A DNA stretch of 64,000 nucleotides from Nemopilema nomurai (lineage: Eukaryota; Cnidaria; Scyphozoa; Rhizostomeae; Rhizostomatidae), in NCBI GenBank assembly GCA_003864495.1, contig ML133434.1, positions 42,332 through 106,331 of the forward strand, given 5' to 3'. The notes below the pieces were generated by a model. That model ran no database searches and was not told the DNA's origin. It saw only the letters and a list, made by a program, of their open reading frames with translations. Shown here one piece after another: positions 1 to 11,013 of this stretch (its first letter is position 1; the number at the start of each line of letters is the position of its first letter). The translations under genes and the position numbers were made by a program.

Positions 1-457
1 CCAAATTGTTCCTCATCGAACCTAGTACCCAGGAAAGTGGTAAGACGCCACGCCGCGTCCTGTATCTAGGCATGATTTTGAGAATGTTTATCGACTGTTG
101 CCATGCATTTTGAGTAGTTCCTTCGCATTTTGAGAAAGTCGCGCGCAGTTTCTACATGCGCACGCACAGAATTTCAATACATTGTTGTCCCTGAGAAGAG
201 GTCGACCTGAGCGATTTTAACGAGAGGAAAATTCGCCAAAATGACGTAATAAACCAATTCACTTTTAATAGGGTATATTTGGCATATGTTTAATATACGT
301 TTTATGAGGTCTTGACTACGTCAGAGTTTGAGGATCTTCAGAAGTGAACAGGCTGGTCCACAAATGAGAAAAATTTGCCAGGGAACCCCGACCCCACGTG
401 ACTAGGATTCACTGTTGTTCACATGTGCATGATCTCCATCAGATCTCAACCGAATAG
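1..457. other. CpG-bearing stretch without a gene, copy 1
   Basis: Contains CpG clusters (around 48-60 and 135-170) in an otherwise AT-rich unit, and tgacgtaa at 242-249 (a CRE/AP-1-like word). No open frame of note. The same block begins copies 2, 3 and 4 with few changes. It could be regulatory but nothing here proves it. Confidence 0.3.
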
Positions 458-574
458 TTGAAGAAAGTCATCGCAAGCATTGAAGAAGATATTTGGAAGA
501 AATTAAAAAGGTTATTGATCACTGGAAATTTACAAGCAGTCGATGAGTTTGTGATTCAACAAGGGAACGGGTAG
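458..574 (+). other. Short open frame, possible exon remnant (copy 1)
   Basis: A 38-codon open stretch starting TTG AAG AAA reads KKVIASIEEDIW followed by a lysine/leucine-rich helix-like stretch and ends at TAG. An AG (cgaatag) lies directly before it, but the pyrimidine tract is weak. The frame stays open in copies 2 (14141-14257) and 4 (48519-48635), with mostly conservative changes, and is shifted by a small deletion in copy 3 near 30550. No family recognised. It may be chance. Confidence 0.2.
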
Positions 575-1009
575 CTCATCTACGCGAGGGCCTAACCGCC
601 AGACACGAGTGAAAAGATTCAAACCAAACTTTCAAGGCCGTTTATTCTACTTAGTTGAAATTTTTGTTTTGTTTTTTACTCTCCTGCAAAAATACTATAA
701 ATAGTGTGTACACAGGGTATAATCTATCATGTGATCTCAAATTCGCATCAAATTATCCTTGGAAGAAATGTTACAAGCATTTGTATATTAAATTATAAAG
801 CGAATTTGTACCACCGATCATTTAGTTTTGTAACTATAAAATGTACTTTACACCAGTGCAGTTATATGTTGAATTGTAATACTTGGAAATGTCAATCAGC
901 TGGGAAATGTTTGAAATGACAACGAATAATTTCAGAAAAATAGTAGAAAATTTAGACTTCAATTTCAACTCGTTAGAATAAAAACTGTCTCATTATCCCT
1001 ATAAGCAAC

Positions 1010-1355
1010 AAGGTTGGTGGTTCTCAAAAAACAAACCATATGGAATTGTGTAGCAAAAGCCATCTTACTGCTGCCAGCTCCACTTTGGCCTACTATTCTC
1101 CCATGCTCTCTAACTTCTTATTCAAATGTAGTGCGTAATAGTGTCAATTGTAACTTCTCATTCAATAAAGCATCAATTTCTTTAGATGCCAGTACAGTAT
1201 CGTTGGCTTCGACAGGCAGCTCTGTTGACAGCGACTTTAATGCAAAATCTGTTATAAGTTTCTTCCTGCAAGCAGGCGTCACCATCTAAGGCAGCTCTAT
1301 ACAAATGCATTTTTAGCTTTTCAATTAGCTGAGCAAATGATGGTCTTTGGTAGAA
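1010..1355 (-). pseudogene. Decayed coding remnant, copy 1
   Basis: Read on the minus strand from 1355, one frame gives FYQRPSFAQLIEKLKMHLYR and then AALDGDACLQ. A neighbouring frame then continues as KKLITDFALKSLSTELPVEA and on to EIDALLNEKLQ, a stop where a glutamine codon would fit (TAA), and EVREHGRIVGQSGAGSS. A change of frame plus an in-frame stop mark it as broken. The RPSFAQLIEKL piece resembles the end of a protein-kinase domain, but that is a short match and only a hint. No splice sites are convincing. Confidence 0.3.
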
Positions 1356-3701
1356 ATCTCTTTATGAATTATATCATTTGAAAATATTATTTGTGATAAG
1401 ATAATTGTCGGGCATCATTATTCATGTGACAGGCTAGCTCTTCTTTCACATGTCACGTATGCGCTGTTAATGAATATTGTAAGTACAGCTTTAATCGGGG
1501 TTTTTAGTTGATTTGATTCATAAAACATGATAACATAAGAGTGCGTTCTTGTTTGCCGCTCGCTCTACCTTCCATCACTATAAAACGCCTGTTAAACAGT
1601 CCCCTCCGGCTAGAATCGACACTGGTTGCTTATTGTATGAGACTTTTGCCTCCAAGATATGACACAACCGTAAGTCCTCGAATAAGCCCAAGGGAATTTT
1701 TTCACGACAAAATATTTTTAGAGTGGGGGCTTAGTCAAGGGTGGGGACATATTTGTTGACAGCAGGAAACACTACCAGCATATCGGGATTTATTAATTTC
1801 AAGGCAATATCTCAGCCTGAGTATGGTTGGAAAAAGCAAGGAAACACTAAGATGTTGACAAATTGAGCAATTAATCGTCTTACAAGGTGGATGAATAAAA
1901 AATATAGTGATATAGAGGTTGCTATCGACATCAATTGAGCCCCCAAATTTGTTACCAACCTTTTGAAGCACCTGTTACTTTTATCTCTAAGGGCCACAAA
2001 TTGCCGATATTTTGGGCTAAGGTGCATCTTTCTCTTCGGTGCTGGGGGAACTCGTAGGGCCGCTGGGGTAATTCCCCACAAATCACAGTGACGGACCCAA
2101 TTTTAGCAGAGCAATGGTTTTTTCTACTGACTTTGGCGCTTAAGATATGGATTGAAGGTGCTGGCGATAGGCCCTCCCCTGCTACAACGCAATGGAGCAC
2201 AAACATAAACTCAGTTTTGTCTATACTACACAATCTTCCCTGGACTTCAATAGGATAAAATCTTTCGACCATGAAAAACTTCATTTGCCCTTTACAAACG
2301 TATTGGTGATTCTGAGTATCCTTCTCATCATCCCTGCAACAAGCGCAACAGTGGAATGAGCAAATTCTTCTCTCCGCTATATCAAGAATTTCTACAGTAG
2401 AGATATAAAGTTAGATTTTGAGAAAATAATATCTATTTATCCATCAAGGCATGTCAGGAGAATGCTCTTCGTATACACCCTTGGATGCGATTGATTTAAT
2501 ATTGTACTGACATTTTTATTGTTGTACTCGTGGCTTTCTTGTTAAATGCATGCTAGTGTTTATATTTTTGTTTTGTTGAAAAATCTTAAAATAAACAGCA
2601 GATGATATAAATTTTATTCGGGTTTTTTCGCCCGATTTTATGCAGTCTTCGCTAGCAGATGTGCTGGGCTTGGCTTGCTAATTCTTGTTATAAACCTAAA
2701 ACGGAATGGCATATGAGCCAATTTTGTTGACTCTCATTGTCCGCTAATGCCTTGGACATTCAAATAGTAGTATTCCTTGTGTTTTTCTTAGGCTGAAAAA
2801 GTCTCTTTACACAAATTTAAGGATTCTAAACCACTTTAAGGCCTCTGGCCTCATAAATGGCAAAATACCAGGAGCTTTTGGGAGCTTCGCTCCCTGAGCT
2901 CCGATTTCCTGACAGGGTCCTCCCCTTGACTTCCTGGGGGCTTGCAGATCCCAGAGCCCCTGCTTTAGGGTATTCGACAAGCAATATACACTTCACGCAC
3001 TTTCAAAAAAAGTGGTCCCTACGCCCCCTCCCCCTTTCTGATAATGCGGGATCGGACCCTGATTCAGTATGTTAAAAATTGCCCTGGTAATGCAATTCTA
3101 GTGATTTTGATAAGCAATGCAAAAATGACACGTGAGCTATTCAGTTCAGTTTCGCGCCCTTTTATACCTCGAGTTCAAAGAGAGGCCATTGCATAAGTCC
3201 GTTATAGTATACCTTCGTCCACGCTGGAGCCTCTGCATCATTTTGATGACAATTCTCTAGGATGCAGGACAGAATGAAATTCGAAGAATGACATGGTTGC
3301 TAGTAAGTGTGTTTTCCAATTTTTATACATAACTTTGCTCTCAGTATTGTTATTACCAGTGAAATCGGGTTTGAGTAAAGGGGTAGTACAGCTGTTACGG
3401 CGAGGAAGTCAATTCTTCTGTGGCCGCCTAAACACTCGCCTCGGTCTGCAAATTTTGAAATTTTTCAGCAACTGGTTGTAGTAAGAGACATTGTTGAATA
3501 TCATTGATTTTACCATTAAATTCTGTATCAAAATATTTTGAAGGAAAAGTAGGAAAACCTCTCTGAGATTTGTGAGGAATTATTTAAGTAGCTTTCTTTA
3601 TTTTCTCTAACATTGTGATAGCATTCTAAACGAAAAAATGACGTTTATAGATGATCATTTGAAGAAATTACAATATCAGAACATCTTGATTCGTGATCTA
3701 A
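1356..3701. other. No gene recognised, copy 1
   Basis: Several overlapping minus-strand open frames at 1735-2284 shift frame among the four copies and match no family I know. At 2861-2910 there is a short palindromic cluster (GGGAGC ttc GCTCCC). Copies 3 and 4 each have a different large deletion ending in the 2230-3075 region, so it is breakage-prone. The rest is AT-rich. Confidence 0.4.
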
Positions 3702-3961
3702 GTTTCACGTGCCTGCCCGCCATTTCTCAAATACAAACAGTGACTCGGCTTCGTGTTGCGTTCCCGGCTACGAATGCTTGAATTTTCCCGCCAAAATACA
3801 ATAACAAAGTGCTCGAGCCAGTTTATTGGCTGACAGCAATTTGTCATAAGCGAGGAAACAATAGGATGCTCGATCCAGTCTTTCTCGAAAGCTTCCCGCC
3901 ATTTTGTTGTTCAAGGGAACGGAGTAGCCTCACCAGTTGCTAAGTCGCGAGAAATCACCTT
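3702..3961. promoter_or_regulatory. Promoter-like GC-richer block, copy 1
   Basis: The block holds an E-box CACGTG (3706-3711), an E2F-like word TTTTCCCGCCAAAA (3783-3796), two gcccgccat / cccgccatttt words of YY1 type, and TGACAG. CpG is denser than in the flanks. It is kept in all four copies. The binding words are known vertebrate consensus types; function here is inferred. No transcript start or first exon next to it is clear. Confidence 0.3.
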
Positions 3962-5688
3962 GACCTTTGATATGTTCATTTATTCTTCCCGAATGTAAAA
4001 AGTGTCGAAAAGTTAAATACTTGCATTAAATCCAATGGAAGGCGTAGGCCTTTGAAAAGCGACTAAACATTGGGTTACAATACTTCGTCACTTACAAGCT
4101 CCTATCTATTCAAGTTGTTCAATTAAAAGACATGTGTAAATCAATAACTACTTCTACTATCCATATTGCCTATATAAAATATGATCCATGCAGATTTTAA
4201 ATGAAAGTTCTCGTGTTTGCTTTTCTTCCAATTTAGTGAAGATAAACTAGGGTTATGAGGTATATATGAGGTATAACAAGTTTGCTTTTCAAATACTGTT
4301 ATGTTTTTGTACATTTTTGTGGAGAATACTGATTCCCGGAAAAAAGCATCAGGCAAAGGGGTGCTCTACTTTTTTGAAACCACTAATAATTAAAACTGTG
4401 CTCACACATCTGCAAATGATCCCTTGTTGTTTGCTATTCTCATATGTTTCTTGTAGCATTCTTTCCTTACTACACAGTTATGATCATTCAGCATTGATGC
4501 AACAAGGCTTAAGATTTTTCTGGGTGAAAACTATAAGGTCTCCTGTAGATCCTCCTTCATAAATTAAACTGTTAGAGATCTCTTGTATGTTTCAAATTCT
4601 CATTGAAGATTAGTGATCTTTTTTCTTCCAATTTGGAGTTTAAAGCATTAGTCAATTGCCACTGGTCTTGATTAAACCGTGAATTTTTTCATCATACCTG
4701 GTTTTAAGGTGATGCTAGGTTTCAATTTCATTTAGTCAAACTAAAATTATATTTTTGACAGTTCTTACATAGACTGTCAAAATGACACAGTATATCTTTG
4801 CCATGTTACAGACACACAAATTGTCTCATTTTCCTATTTGGATCATTGGTTCCATTTTGCTAAGTTCCACTCTGTGAAGTAAAACATCTTTTGAATCCTG
4901 AACTTACTGAACTTGGTAGTGGGCTCCTTGAACAATTCTTACCTAAAATCAGTAGAGATGATAGAGCATCAGTTTAATGGAAAGACAGAGCTTTGAAACT
5001 TTTTTGATCTATTGAGCATTGAAAGGGCAATTAATGTAAGCATTATCCTGCACAAATTGGTTTTACTGCCCACTTTGTAGTTTAAGTGTTTTTTGTTCAA
5101 AAACATGCAACTATTCATCAAGATGGAGATTGGCATTTAAACTTTGTATGTCTAGAAAACCATGATTATCATTCATTGCTTAATTGTAGCCTAATTTTGT
5201 TAGCTTAATTTGTAGCTTAATTGTTCAAATATAGTTTAAATCAAATTAATTCAAGAGTTTGAATAAAATTTGACAAACACAATGGAATTTGAAATTTCAT
5301 CAGTGTTTTTCTGCTAGTATCTGATATGAAAAGATAATTTTACAATTCTATCTAGACATACTAAGTTAAGTGAATAAGCAAGGAGTCATAGGCTGGATTT
5401 AAATGATGTATGTGCAACTGGCACTTAATTGAAGGCTCATACATAAAGAATATGATTGAAGAGTGTATTTTCTGTTACATGCCCATTTAATCTGTTACAT
5501 CCAGTTACAGTAAGGCCAAAATGTGCCAACCAACAAACACATACTAGTTGGTAAATAACAAACTTTAAGACTATACACAAAAGTCGGAAATTTTGAGCCC
5601 TTTTCGCGTAATTAGATATTTGCAATGTGAGCGACAGGGTGTTGATAAAACTTCCATTGTGAGCGACAGCCAGCTGTATCAATCTTAC
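3962..5688. other. No gene recognised, copy 1
   Basis: AT-rich DNA with frequent stops in all frames. The 10-bp inverted repeat is listed separately. Around 5188-5226 a TAGCTTAATT-like word recurs three times. Nothing else is supportable. Confidence 0.4.
4753..4782. repeat. Perfect 10-bp inverted repeat, copy 1
   Basis: TTTTGACAGT and ACTGTCAAAA flank a 10-base loop. The same perfect stem is present in copies 2 (18980-19009), 3 (35073-35102) and 4 (56639-56668). It could be a hairpin or a dimeric TGACAG site of the TALE-homeobox type. Confidence 0.5.
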
Positions 5689-5887
5689 GCCCAGGTTAGC
5701 AAGGATTGCCATAATATCCTAGCAGACTTGGCATGAGTTTAACAAACAAGAAAAAGCAGCTTATTGGAGCTGGATTAACAATTTTGCGAAGACTCGCTTT
5801 TATAACAAAATGTCCCTTATATGCCAAAAGATATAAACTCGCGACATAGATCTTGGCTAGCGTTATGCCTGCGGTGCACGTTGACAT
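5689..5887 (-). pseudogene. Possible membrane-protein first exon, frameshifted (copy 1)
   Basis: Minus-strand ATG at 5887 opens MSTCTAGITLAKIYVASLYL and continues with a second hydrophobic helix (ISCFFLFVKLMPSL). A donor-like GC/GTAAGA follows at 5688. One extra base near 5728 shifts the frame in this copy. Two membrane segments separated by a basic loop resemble the start of a multi-pass protein. The V-K-x-x-P spacing faintly recalls TMEM86/YhhN proteins, but I cannot support that assignment. Confidence 0.3.
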
Positions 5888-7132
5888 ATGCGGTGCACGT
5901 GCGCGTTTTCATAGGCTACTAGCTAATTCATCCGTTGAAGTACTGTTTCCTTCGCAAGTATCTAAATTATTTTTAATGGAAAATTGTCCACGATTATTGC
6001 TATACACATGTAAACGAGCTTAAGTTTTATGCTGGAACGATTCATCAGAGGGCAATCCTACAATTGGGACACTTCGCTTCAAACATACTGACAACTGAAT
6101 CCATGTCCAGTGTATTTTCACGTGCGCGATGAATGCCAAGCATCATCAAGCTTCCCAAATATAACGAGGCCTCCGACGAAGGGCCTGTAGGCTAGGGAGA
6201 GAGACAACGAAACAAAATTTATGATTATGCTGCACATAGAGATTTATCACACTTTTTTAAAAAGAACAGTTTCATAAGAAAAGATTTACAAGAACTCTAG
6301 CCTTAAAACTGGAAAGAAGGTTAAGAGCAAATTAAAACAAGCTGAGGGTGTGGTACTCAGTTGTGAAACATAAAATTTAGTCTAAAAAACCTGGAGTTTT
6401 CTGTCATCTGGGATGTTTTGTCTGTGAATCTTTTTGGCAATTGAAGAGTGGTTCACTCAAATTGTTCGTAAATGAATGGGGCCTGTACGCTCTCCTTGGT
6501 CACAATAGGTAGCAAGTAGTTGCTTAGCTAATTTTAACTATGATGCATTAAGGTGCAATGTAAATCAAGGGATGTATTTACTTATTGGCAAACTCTAGCC
6601 ATTGAAAGAGAGTAAAATTATTGAAAAGCCTCAAATCATTCTGAAATGGTACCTTTAGTTGGTAATGCAGAGGGATCAACTTCATCTTCTACCGTTGTCT
6701 TCGTCATCGTCTTCGGTTTTTGTTGTTTAGTTGAGTCGCTGAGGTATTTTCAGTAACAAGCATCGAGGAGTGTATGTCAACCCTATATACCACACCTGCA
6801 AATTCAAAGCTAATTATACCATCTAGTAGGATATAAACCTATGTCACTGTGTTTTGTGAAAGCAGCTATAGTATAAAGTCATGGAAGGCAAGGATTGTGT
6901 TTTTAGCCTCAGGTTGTCAACGCAGTGTCTTCTGATCTCATTCTTTATTCCAGAAACGTAGACCACACATTGAGAATGTCGATTATGCAAACTGCATCCA
7001 CTATTGCCATATTGAAATATTTTGGGAATGTAATTAGACAGAATGTTGAGATCTCGACAGGGGAAATTATGTTGTTTGCCAAAGAGGGGAAACATCTCAG
7101 AGGATATCCATCAAAGTGATTGAAGTTAATAC
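5888..7132. other. No gene recognised, copy 1
   Basis: Includes CACGTG-type words next to the exon start (5888-5910) and a short CpG stretch at 6120-6190. A tcttcgtcatcgtcttcgg low-complexity run lies at 6697-6717. Small open frames at 6844-7119 show no family features. Confidence 0.35.
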
Positions 7133-7342
7133 CTGTCCTTCACCACTTTGCTTGCCAAGGTAATCACTGCAAAGCTTTAAACGTTGCCCTCCACTGAGAA
7201 AAGTGAAGAGTAAGGCTGTGACTACCAGCACAAATGTAAGCGACAGTTCTCTCCATAGAACGTGAGTGGTACCAACAAAATGTAACAAGCCAAAAATGAT
7301 TTGGGCCCCAAGGGCAATGGACAAAAAAAGGCAAATTAGCAA
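7133..7342 (-). other. Possible membrane-spanning exon, copy 1
   Basis: A minus-strand open frame reads two strongly hydrophobic segments, the first around AQIIFGLLHFVG and the second around LSLTFVLVVTALLFTFLS, then a basic tail ending GEGQ at a donor-like ACAG/GTATTA. No clean acceptor is visible upstream; an in-frame stop lies just before 7343. Copies 3 (37449-37658) and 4 (59033-59218) keep the frame and copy 2 is shifted. The hydrophobic periodicity makes coding plausible but unproven. Confidence 0.25.
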
Positions 7343-7697
7343 GAAAGAAATTTAACGGCCTGTTTACCGAAAACACTCGGGAAAGCCCCCAGCACTCACC
7401 AAATTAAGAGACAATTGCAAAAGTTGACTAAAAGAGTTGAAAGGCTTTGTTATTTTCAAATGACCTGACTGGGCCAGCAATATCACACGATTCAATGTTC
7501 AGAAGGGAAAAGGGCGATGATTAGCACAGATTCAGGTTGGCTAAGTTCTTGTTCTGTTTGTAATTATGGTTCACTGTTCAGTGATAAGTACTGACGATTG
7601 CCCGTCCTGTCTGAACACAGTAAAAAGGCCTCTCGGCAAGTCTAATGATGTACATAAACAAATAAATCAGAAAAACAGAAAGCAGAAAATAGTTCAC

Positions 7698-7781
7698 CTA
7701 TATACCATCTCTCTTATCGATCTTAATCAACCTGTTCTTCTATATACCATCTCTCTTATCGATCCTAATCAAACTGTTCTT
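7698..7781. repeat. 42-bp direct repeat x2, copy 1
   Basis: Two adjacent 42-bp copies beginning ctatataccatctctcttat differ at two positions. The same pair is in copies 2 (21923-22006), 3 (38011-38094) and 4 (59598-59681), so the duplication predates the macrosatellite amplification. Being a multiple of three it makes a 14-residue repeat in an open frame (7566-7808), which I take as coincidence. Confidence 0.8.
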
Positions 7782-7920
7782 CCGGTTTTAGTTGGTGAAT
7801 GGAGATGATGGACTCAAGGAATGGAAATGGACAATTTTCGAAAAAATTTCATCCGGAAAAAACAGTGAGTAGTTTTACTCACTTAGCGCGCTTTTTTTTA
7901 TTTGGTTTTTTTTATTATTA

Positions 7921-10042
7921 TGAGTTGTACTTGGGTAGTTTGTTTCCTACCTGTTTCGCATGACGGTGTTCCATCACCATTCATCGCCTGAAGTGGGGCA
8001 TAGGGGCGATGAGAAACGTCGTTTCAGGTGCCTTAGGTTATTGTGTTTTTGTAATCACAATCCTCCAGTTCATTGTTTAGTACTGACTATGGCCCTCGGT
8101 CAGTACACAGAACATTGAATAGGTATCGTAGGACGGTTATGCGATACAAAGTGGGAGAGTTTTTGCCAATAAACCAATAATTTGGAGCAACTACATGTGT
8201 GATTGTGATATGTATGAGTAGTAACTTGGGTAGTTTGTTTCCTACCTGTTTCGTATGACGGTGTCCTATCACCATTCATCGCCTTGAAGTGGGGCATAGG
8301 GGCGATGAGAAACGTCGTTTCAGGTGCCTTAGGTTATTGTGTTTTTGTAATCACAATCCCCGTTCATTGTTTAGTACCGACTATGGCCCTCGGTCAGTAC
8401 ACAAGAACATTGAATAGGTATCGTAGGACGGTTATGCGATAGAAAGTGGGAGAGTTTTTGCCAATAAACCAATAATTTGGAGCAACTACATGTGTGATTG
8501 TGATGTATGAGTAGTAACTTGGGTAGTTTGTTTCCTACCTGTTTCGTATGACGGTGTCCTATCACCATTCATCGCCTTGAAGTGGGGCATAGGGGCGATG
8601 AGAAACGTCGTTTCAGGTGCCTTAGGTTATTGTGTTTTTGTAATCACAATCCCCAGTTCATTGTTTAGTACCGACTATGGCCCTCGGTCAGTACACAAGA
8701 ACATTGAATAGGTATCGTAGGACGGTTATGCGATACAAAGTGGGAGAGTTTTTGCCAATAAACCAATAATTTGGAGCAACTACATGTGTGATTGTGATAT
8801 GTATGAGTAGTAACTTGGGTAGTTTGTTTCCTACCTGTTTCGTATGACGGTGTCCTATCACCATTCATCGCCTTGAAGTGGGGCATAGGGGCGATGAGAA
8901 ACGTCGTTTCAGGTGCCTTAGGTTATTGTGTTTTTGTAATCACAATCCCCAGTTCATTGTTTAGTACTGACTATGGCCCTCGTTTAGTACACAAGAACAT
9001 TGAATAGGTATCGTAGGACGGTTATGCGATACAAAGTGGGAGAGTTTTTGCCAATAAACCAATAATTTGGAGCAACTCCATGTGTGATTGTGATATGTAT
9101 GAGTAGTAACTTGGGTAGTTTGTTTCCTACCTGTTTCGTATGACGGTGTTGTATCACCATTCATCGCCTTGAAGTGGGGCATAGGGGCGATGAGAAACGT
9201 CGTTTCAGGTGCCTTAGGTTGTTGTGTTCTTTGTGCTCACAGTTACCCGTTCAACGCTTTAGTATGACCTCAGCCCATTGGTTATCTACGAAGGAGCATT
9301 GAATAAGCGTATCTCAACGAGGTCTAGGGATATTCACGGCGACTAATTTTGCAATTTAACCAATAATTTGGAACGACTACAATTAACGTAATTAAATTAA
9401 TTAAAGTAACGTAATTAACGTAATTAACGTAAATGGTAATTTAGGTAGCTCGTTTTCTACCTGTTTCGCATGACGGTGTTCCATCACCATTCATCACCTT
9501 GAAGTAGGGCATAGGGGTGATGAGAAACGTCGTTTCAGGTGCCTTAGGTTATTGTGTTATTTGTGATCACAGTCCTCCGTTCAAGGCTCTAGTATGACCT
9601 CAGCCCATTGGCTCTATACGCAGCAGCATTGAATAGGCGTATCTCGAACGAGGTCTAGGGATATTCACGGGGACTAATTTTGCAATTTAACCAATAATTT
9701 GGAACGACTACAAATAACGTAATGGTAATCTTAGTCATAATTTAAGTAATGATTAAGGTAATTGTAAATTGTGATTTAGGTAGTTCGTTTTCTACCTGTT
9801 TCGCATGACGGTGTTCCATCACCATTCATCACCTTTAAATGGGGCATAGGGGTGATGAGAAACGTCGTTTCAGGTGCCTTAGGTTATTGTGTTATTTGTG
9901 ATGACAGTCCTCCGTTCAACGCTCTAGTATGACCTCTGCCTATTGGCTACATACGCAGAAGCATTGAATAAGGTGTATCTCGAACGAGATATCCAAGGGT
10001 AATGTGATATTTACAAAGCAACCAATTATTAGGAGCGACTAC
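7921..10042. repeat. Stem-loop minisatellite array 1 (7 repeats)
   Basis: Repeat starts, set at tgtttcctac or cgttttctac, are 7941, 8236, 8529, 8825, 9121, 9451 and 9786. Four type A spacings of 293-296 bp are followed by type B spacings of about 330 bp. Type B linkers carry TAATTAACG tandem words. The core folds on paper as follows (repeat at 8236): GGTAG 8229-8233 with CTACC 8242-8246; GTTTC 8248-8252 with GAAAC 8309-8313, closing a three-way junction; GGTG 8260-8263 with CACC 8270-8273; TCATCGCC 8276-8283 with GGCGATGA 8301-8308; then ATTGTG 8336-8341 with CACAAT 8352-8357. CCAATAATTTGG is kept in nearly every repeat. Function unknown. Confidence 0.9.
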
Positions 10043-10960
10043 ACCTAGTGTTAGTGGTTATATTTTATTTGCGTTATGCTTCCTCTGTCTTCCGTGGCTA
10101 AGCGTTTCCTTTCTTCCATTTGAGCGTAGTTGGGAATTCAGGACGACGGTTTGGAAGGTGTGCTGAGGCTTTTCAGGACGATTTACAACATCTTCTAACC
10201 TGAGAGAGGTGGTAAGTAACCAAGCAATTTGTTTCGTTTTATTCTTTCTAGGCCCCTAACATTAATAAAGTTGCAAGTATCTCGTGCTTTATTGGTCCTC
10301 ACGTCTTCAATCTTTTCTTGGGCTAGGGTATTTGGACGTCGATAAACGCTTTTCAGGTACCTTGGACTGTTTTTTTTTACTTTTAATCACCTTCCTCTTT
10401 CAATTTCAGCACTTACGTTCGTGAATCGAATGTAGACAACGGGTTTAGCGGGAAGAGATTGTATTTCAGATAGTTTTTTGGAAGGATGAAGAAGATCTTA
10501 CTTATTTTTTGGAGCTGTGTGAGTTGATGCAAAGATGTTTGGGGGAATGGGGGTGGGGGGCAGTTTTTTCTGGCTTTTATTGAAACCAAGTAAGTATCAG
10601 ATTTTGGTACCTTTTAATATAATTTGTGTATATTTAGCCGTATCTCTAATTGATTTCTTTGACTTGACACCACCTTCCTTGATTTTATAAAGAAATACAT
10701 GCTGTTAAGTCAAAGCATTGGATATTGAATGGAAAAGCATTTTTTGAAACGGAATATGTAAAGACATAGATTCACACAGTTTTGAAATGAAGGCAAAAGT
10801 GTCAACCTTAAGCTGTGCAAGCCAGTGACATTACGAGTGACATTATGAGTACACACTTATTGTGAAACAGAAAGGCGAAACAAAACCTTCTACTCCTTGA
10901 CCCCGTAAATGTCTCGCAAATTCAACTTATTCTAAGAAAGATTTTCTTCTTTTGATTGAA
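10043..10960. other. No gene recognised, copy 1
   Basis: Right flank of array 1. It has pyrimidine-rich tracts ending in AG (for example near 10250, ttctttctaggcccc) that look like splice acceptors, but no open frame of useful length follows. The G-run near 10540-10560 varies in length among copies. Confidence 0.35.
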
Positions 10961-11013
10961 GGTTGGGAGACCCCATTGGAGAAGAAGACAAAGAGGCTAT
11001 TTACCTGTATCAG
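10961..11013 (+). pseudogene. 3' remnant of candidate start exon, copy 1
   Basis: Matches the last third of the 122-bp candidate exon of copies 2-4 (GWETPLEKKTKRL region) and keeps the donor CAG/GTAAGT at 11014. The start codon and first two thirds fall in a deletion of about 143 bp, so this copy cannot start at the same place. Confidence 0.5.

Noticed and set aside
8229..8325. Hammerhead ribozyme, suggested by the three-way junction with GATGA and GAAAC
   Set aside because: The CUGAUGA and GAAA core strands are not in the required places on either strand, and no NUH cleavage site fits.
9350..9375. Sm-site-like AATTTTGCAA and a possible snRNA or spliced-leader gene in type B repeats
   Set aside because: The word is not preserved in type A (gtttttgcc), the surrounding stems do not match any snRNA I know, and no promoter elements are visible.
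7921..10042. Repeated minus-strand open frames beginning MPHFKAMNGDRTPSYETG in every type A repeat
   Set aside because: The frame recurs only because the repeat recurs. Repeat length is not a multiple of three, one-base indels break it freely, and there is no splice or family evidence.
7921..10042. CRISPR array
   Set aside because: Repeat units of about 300 bp without short unique spacers, in animal DNA. Not CRISPR.
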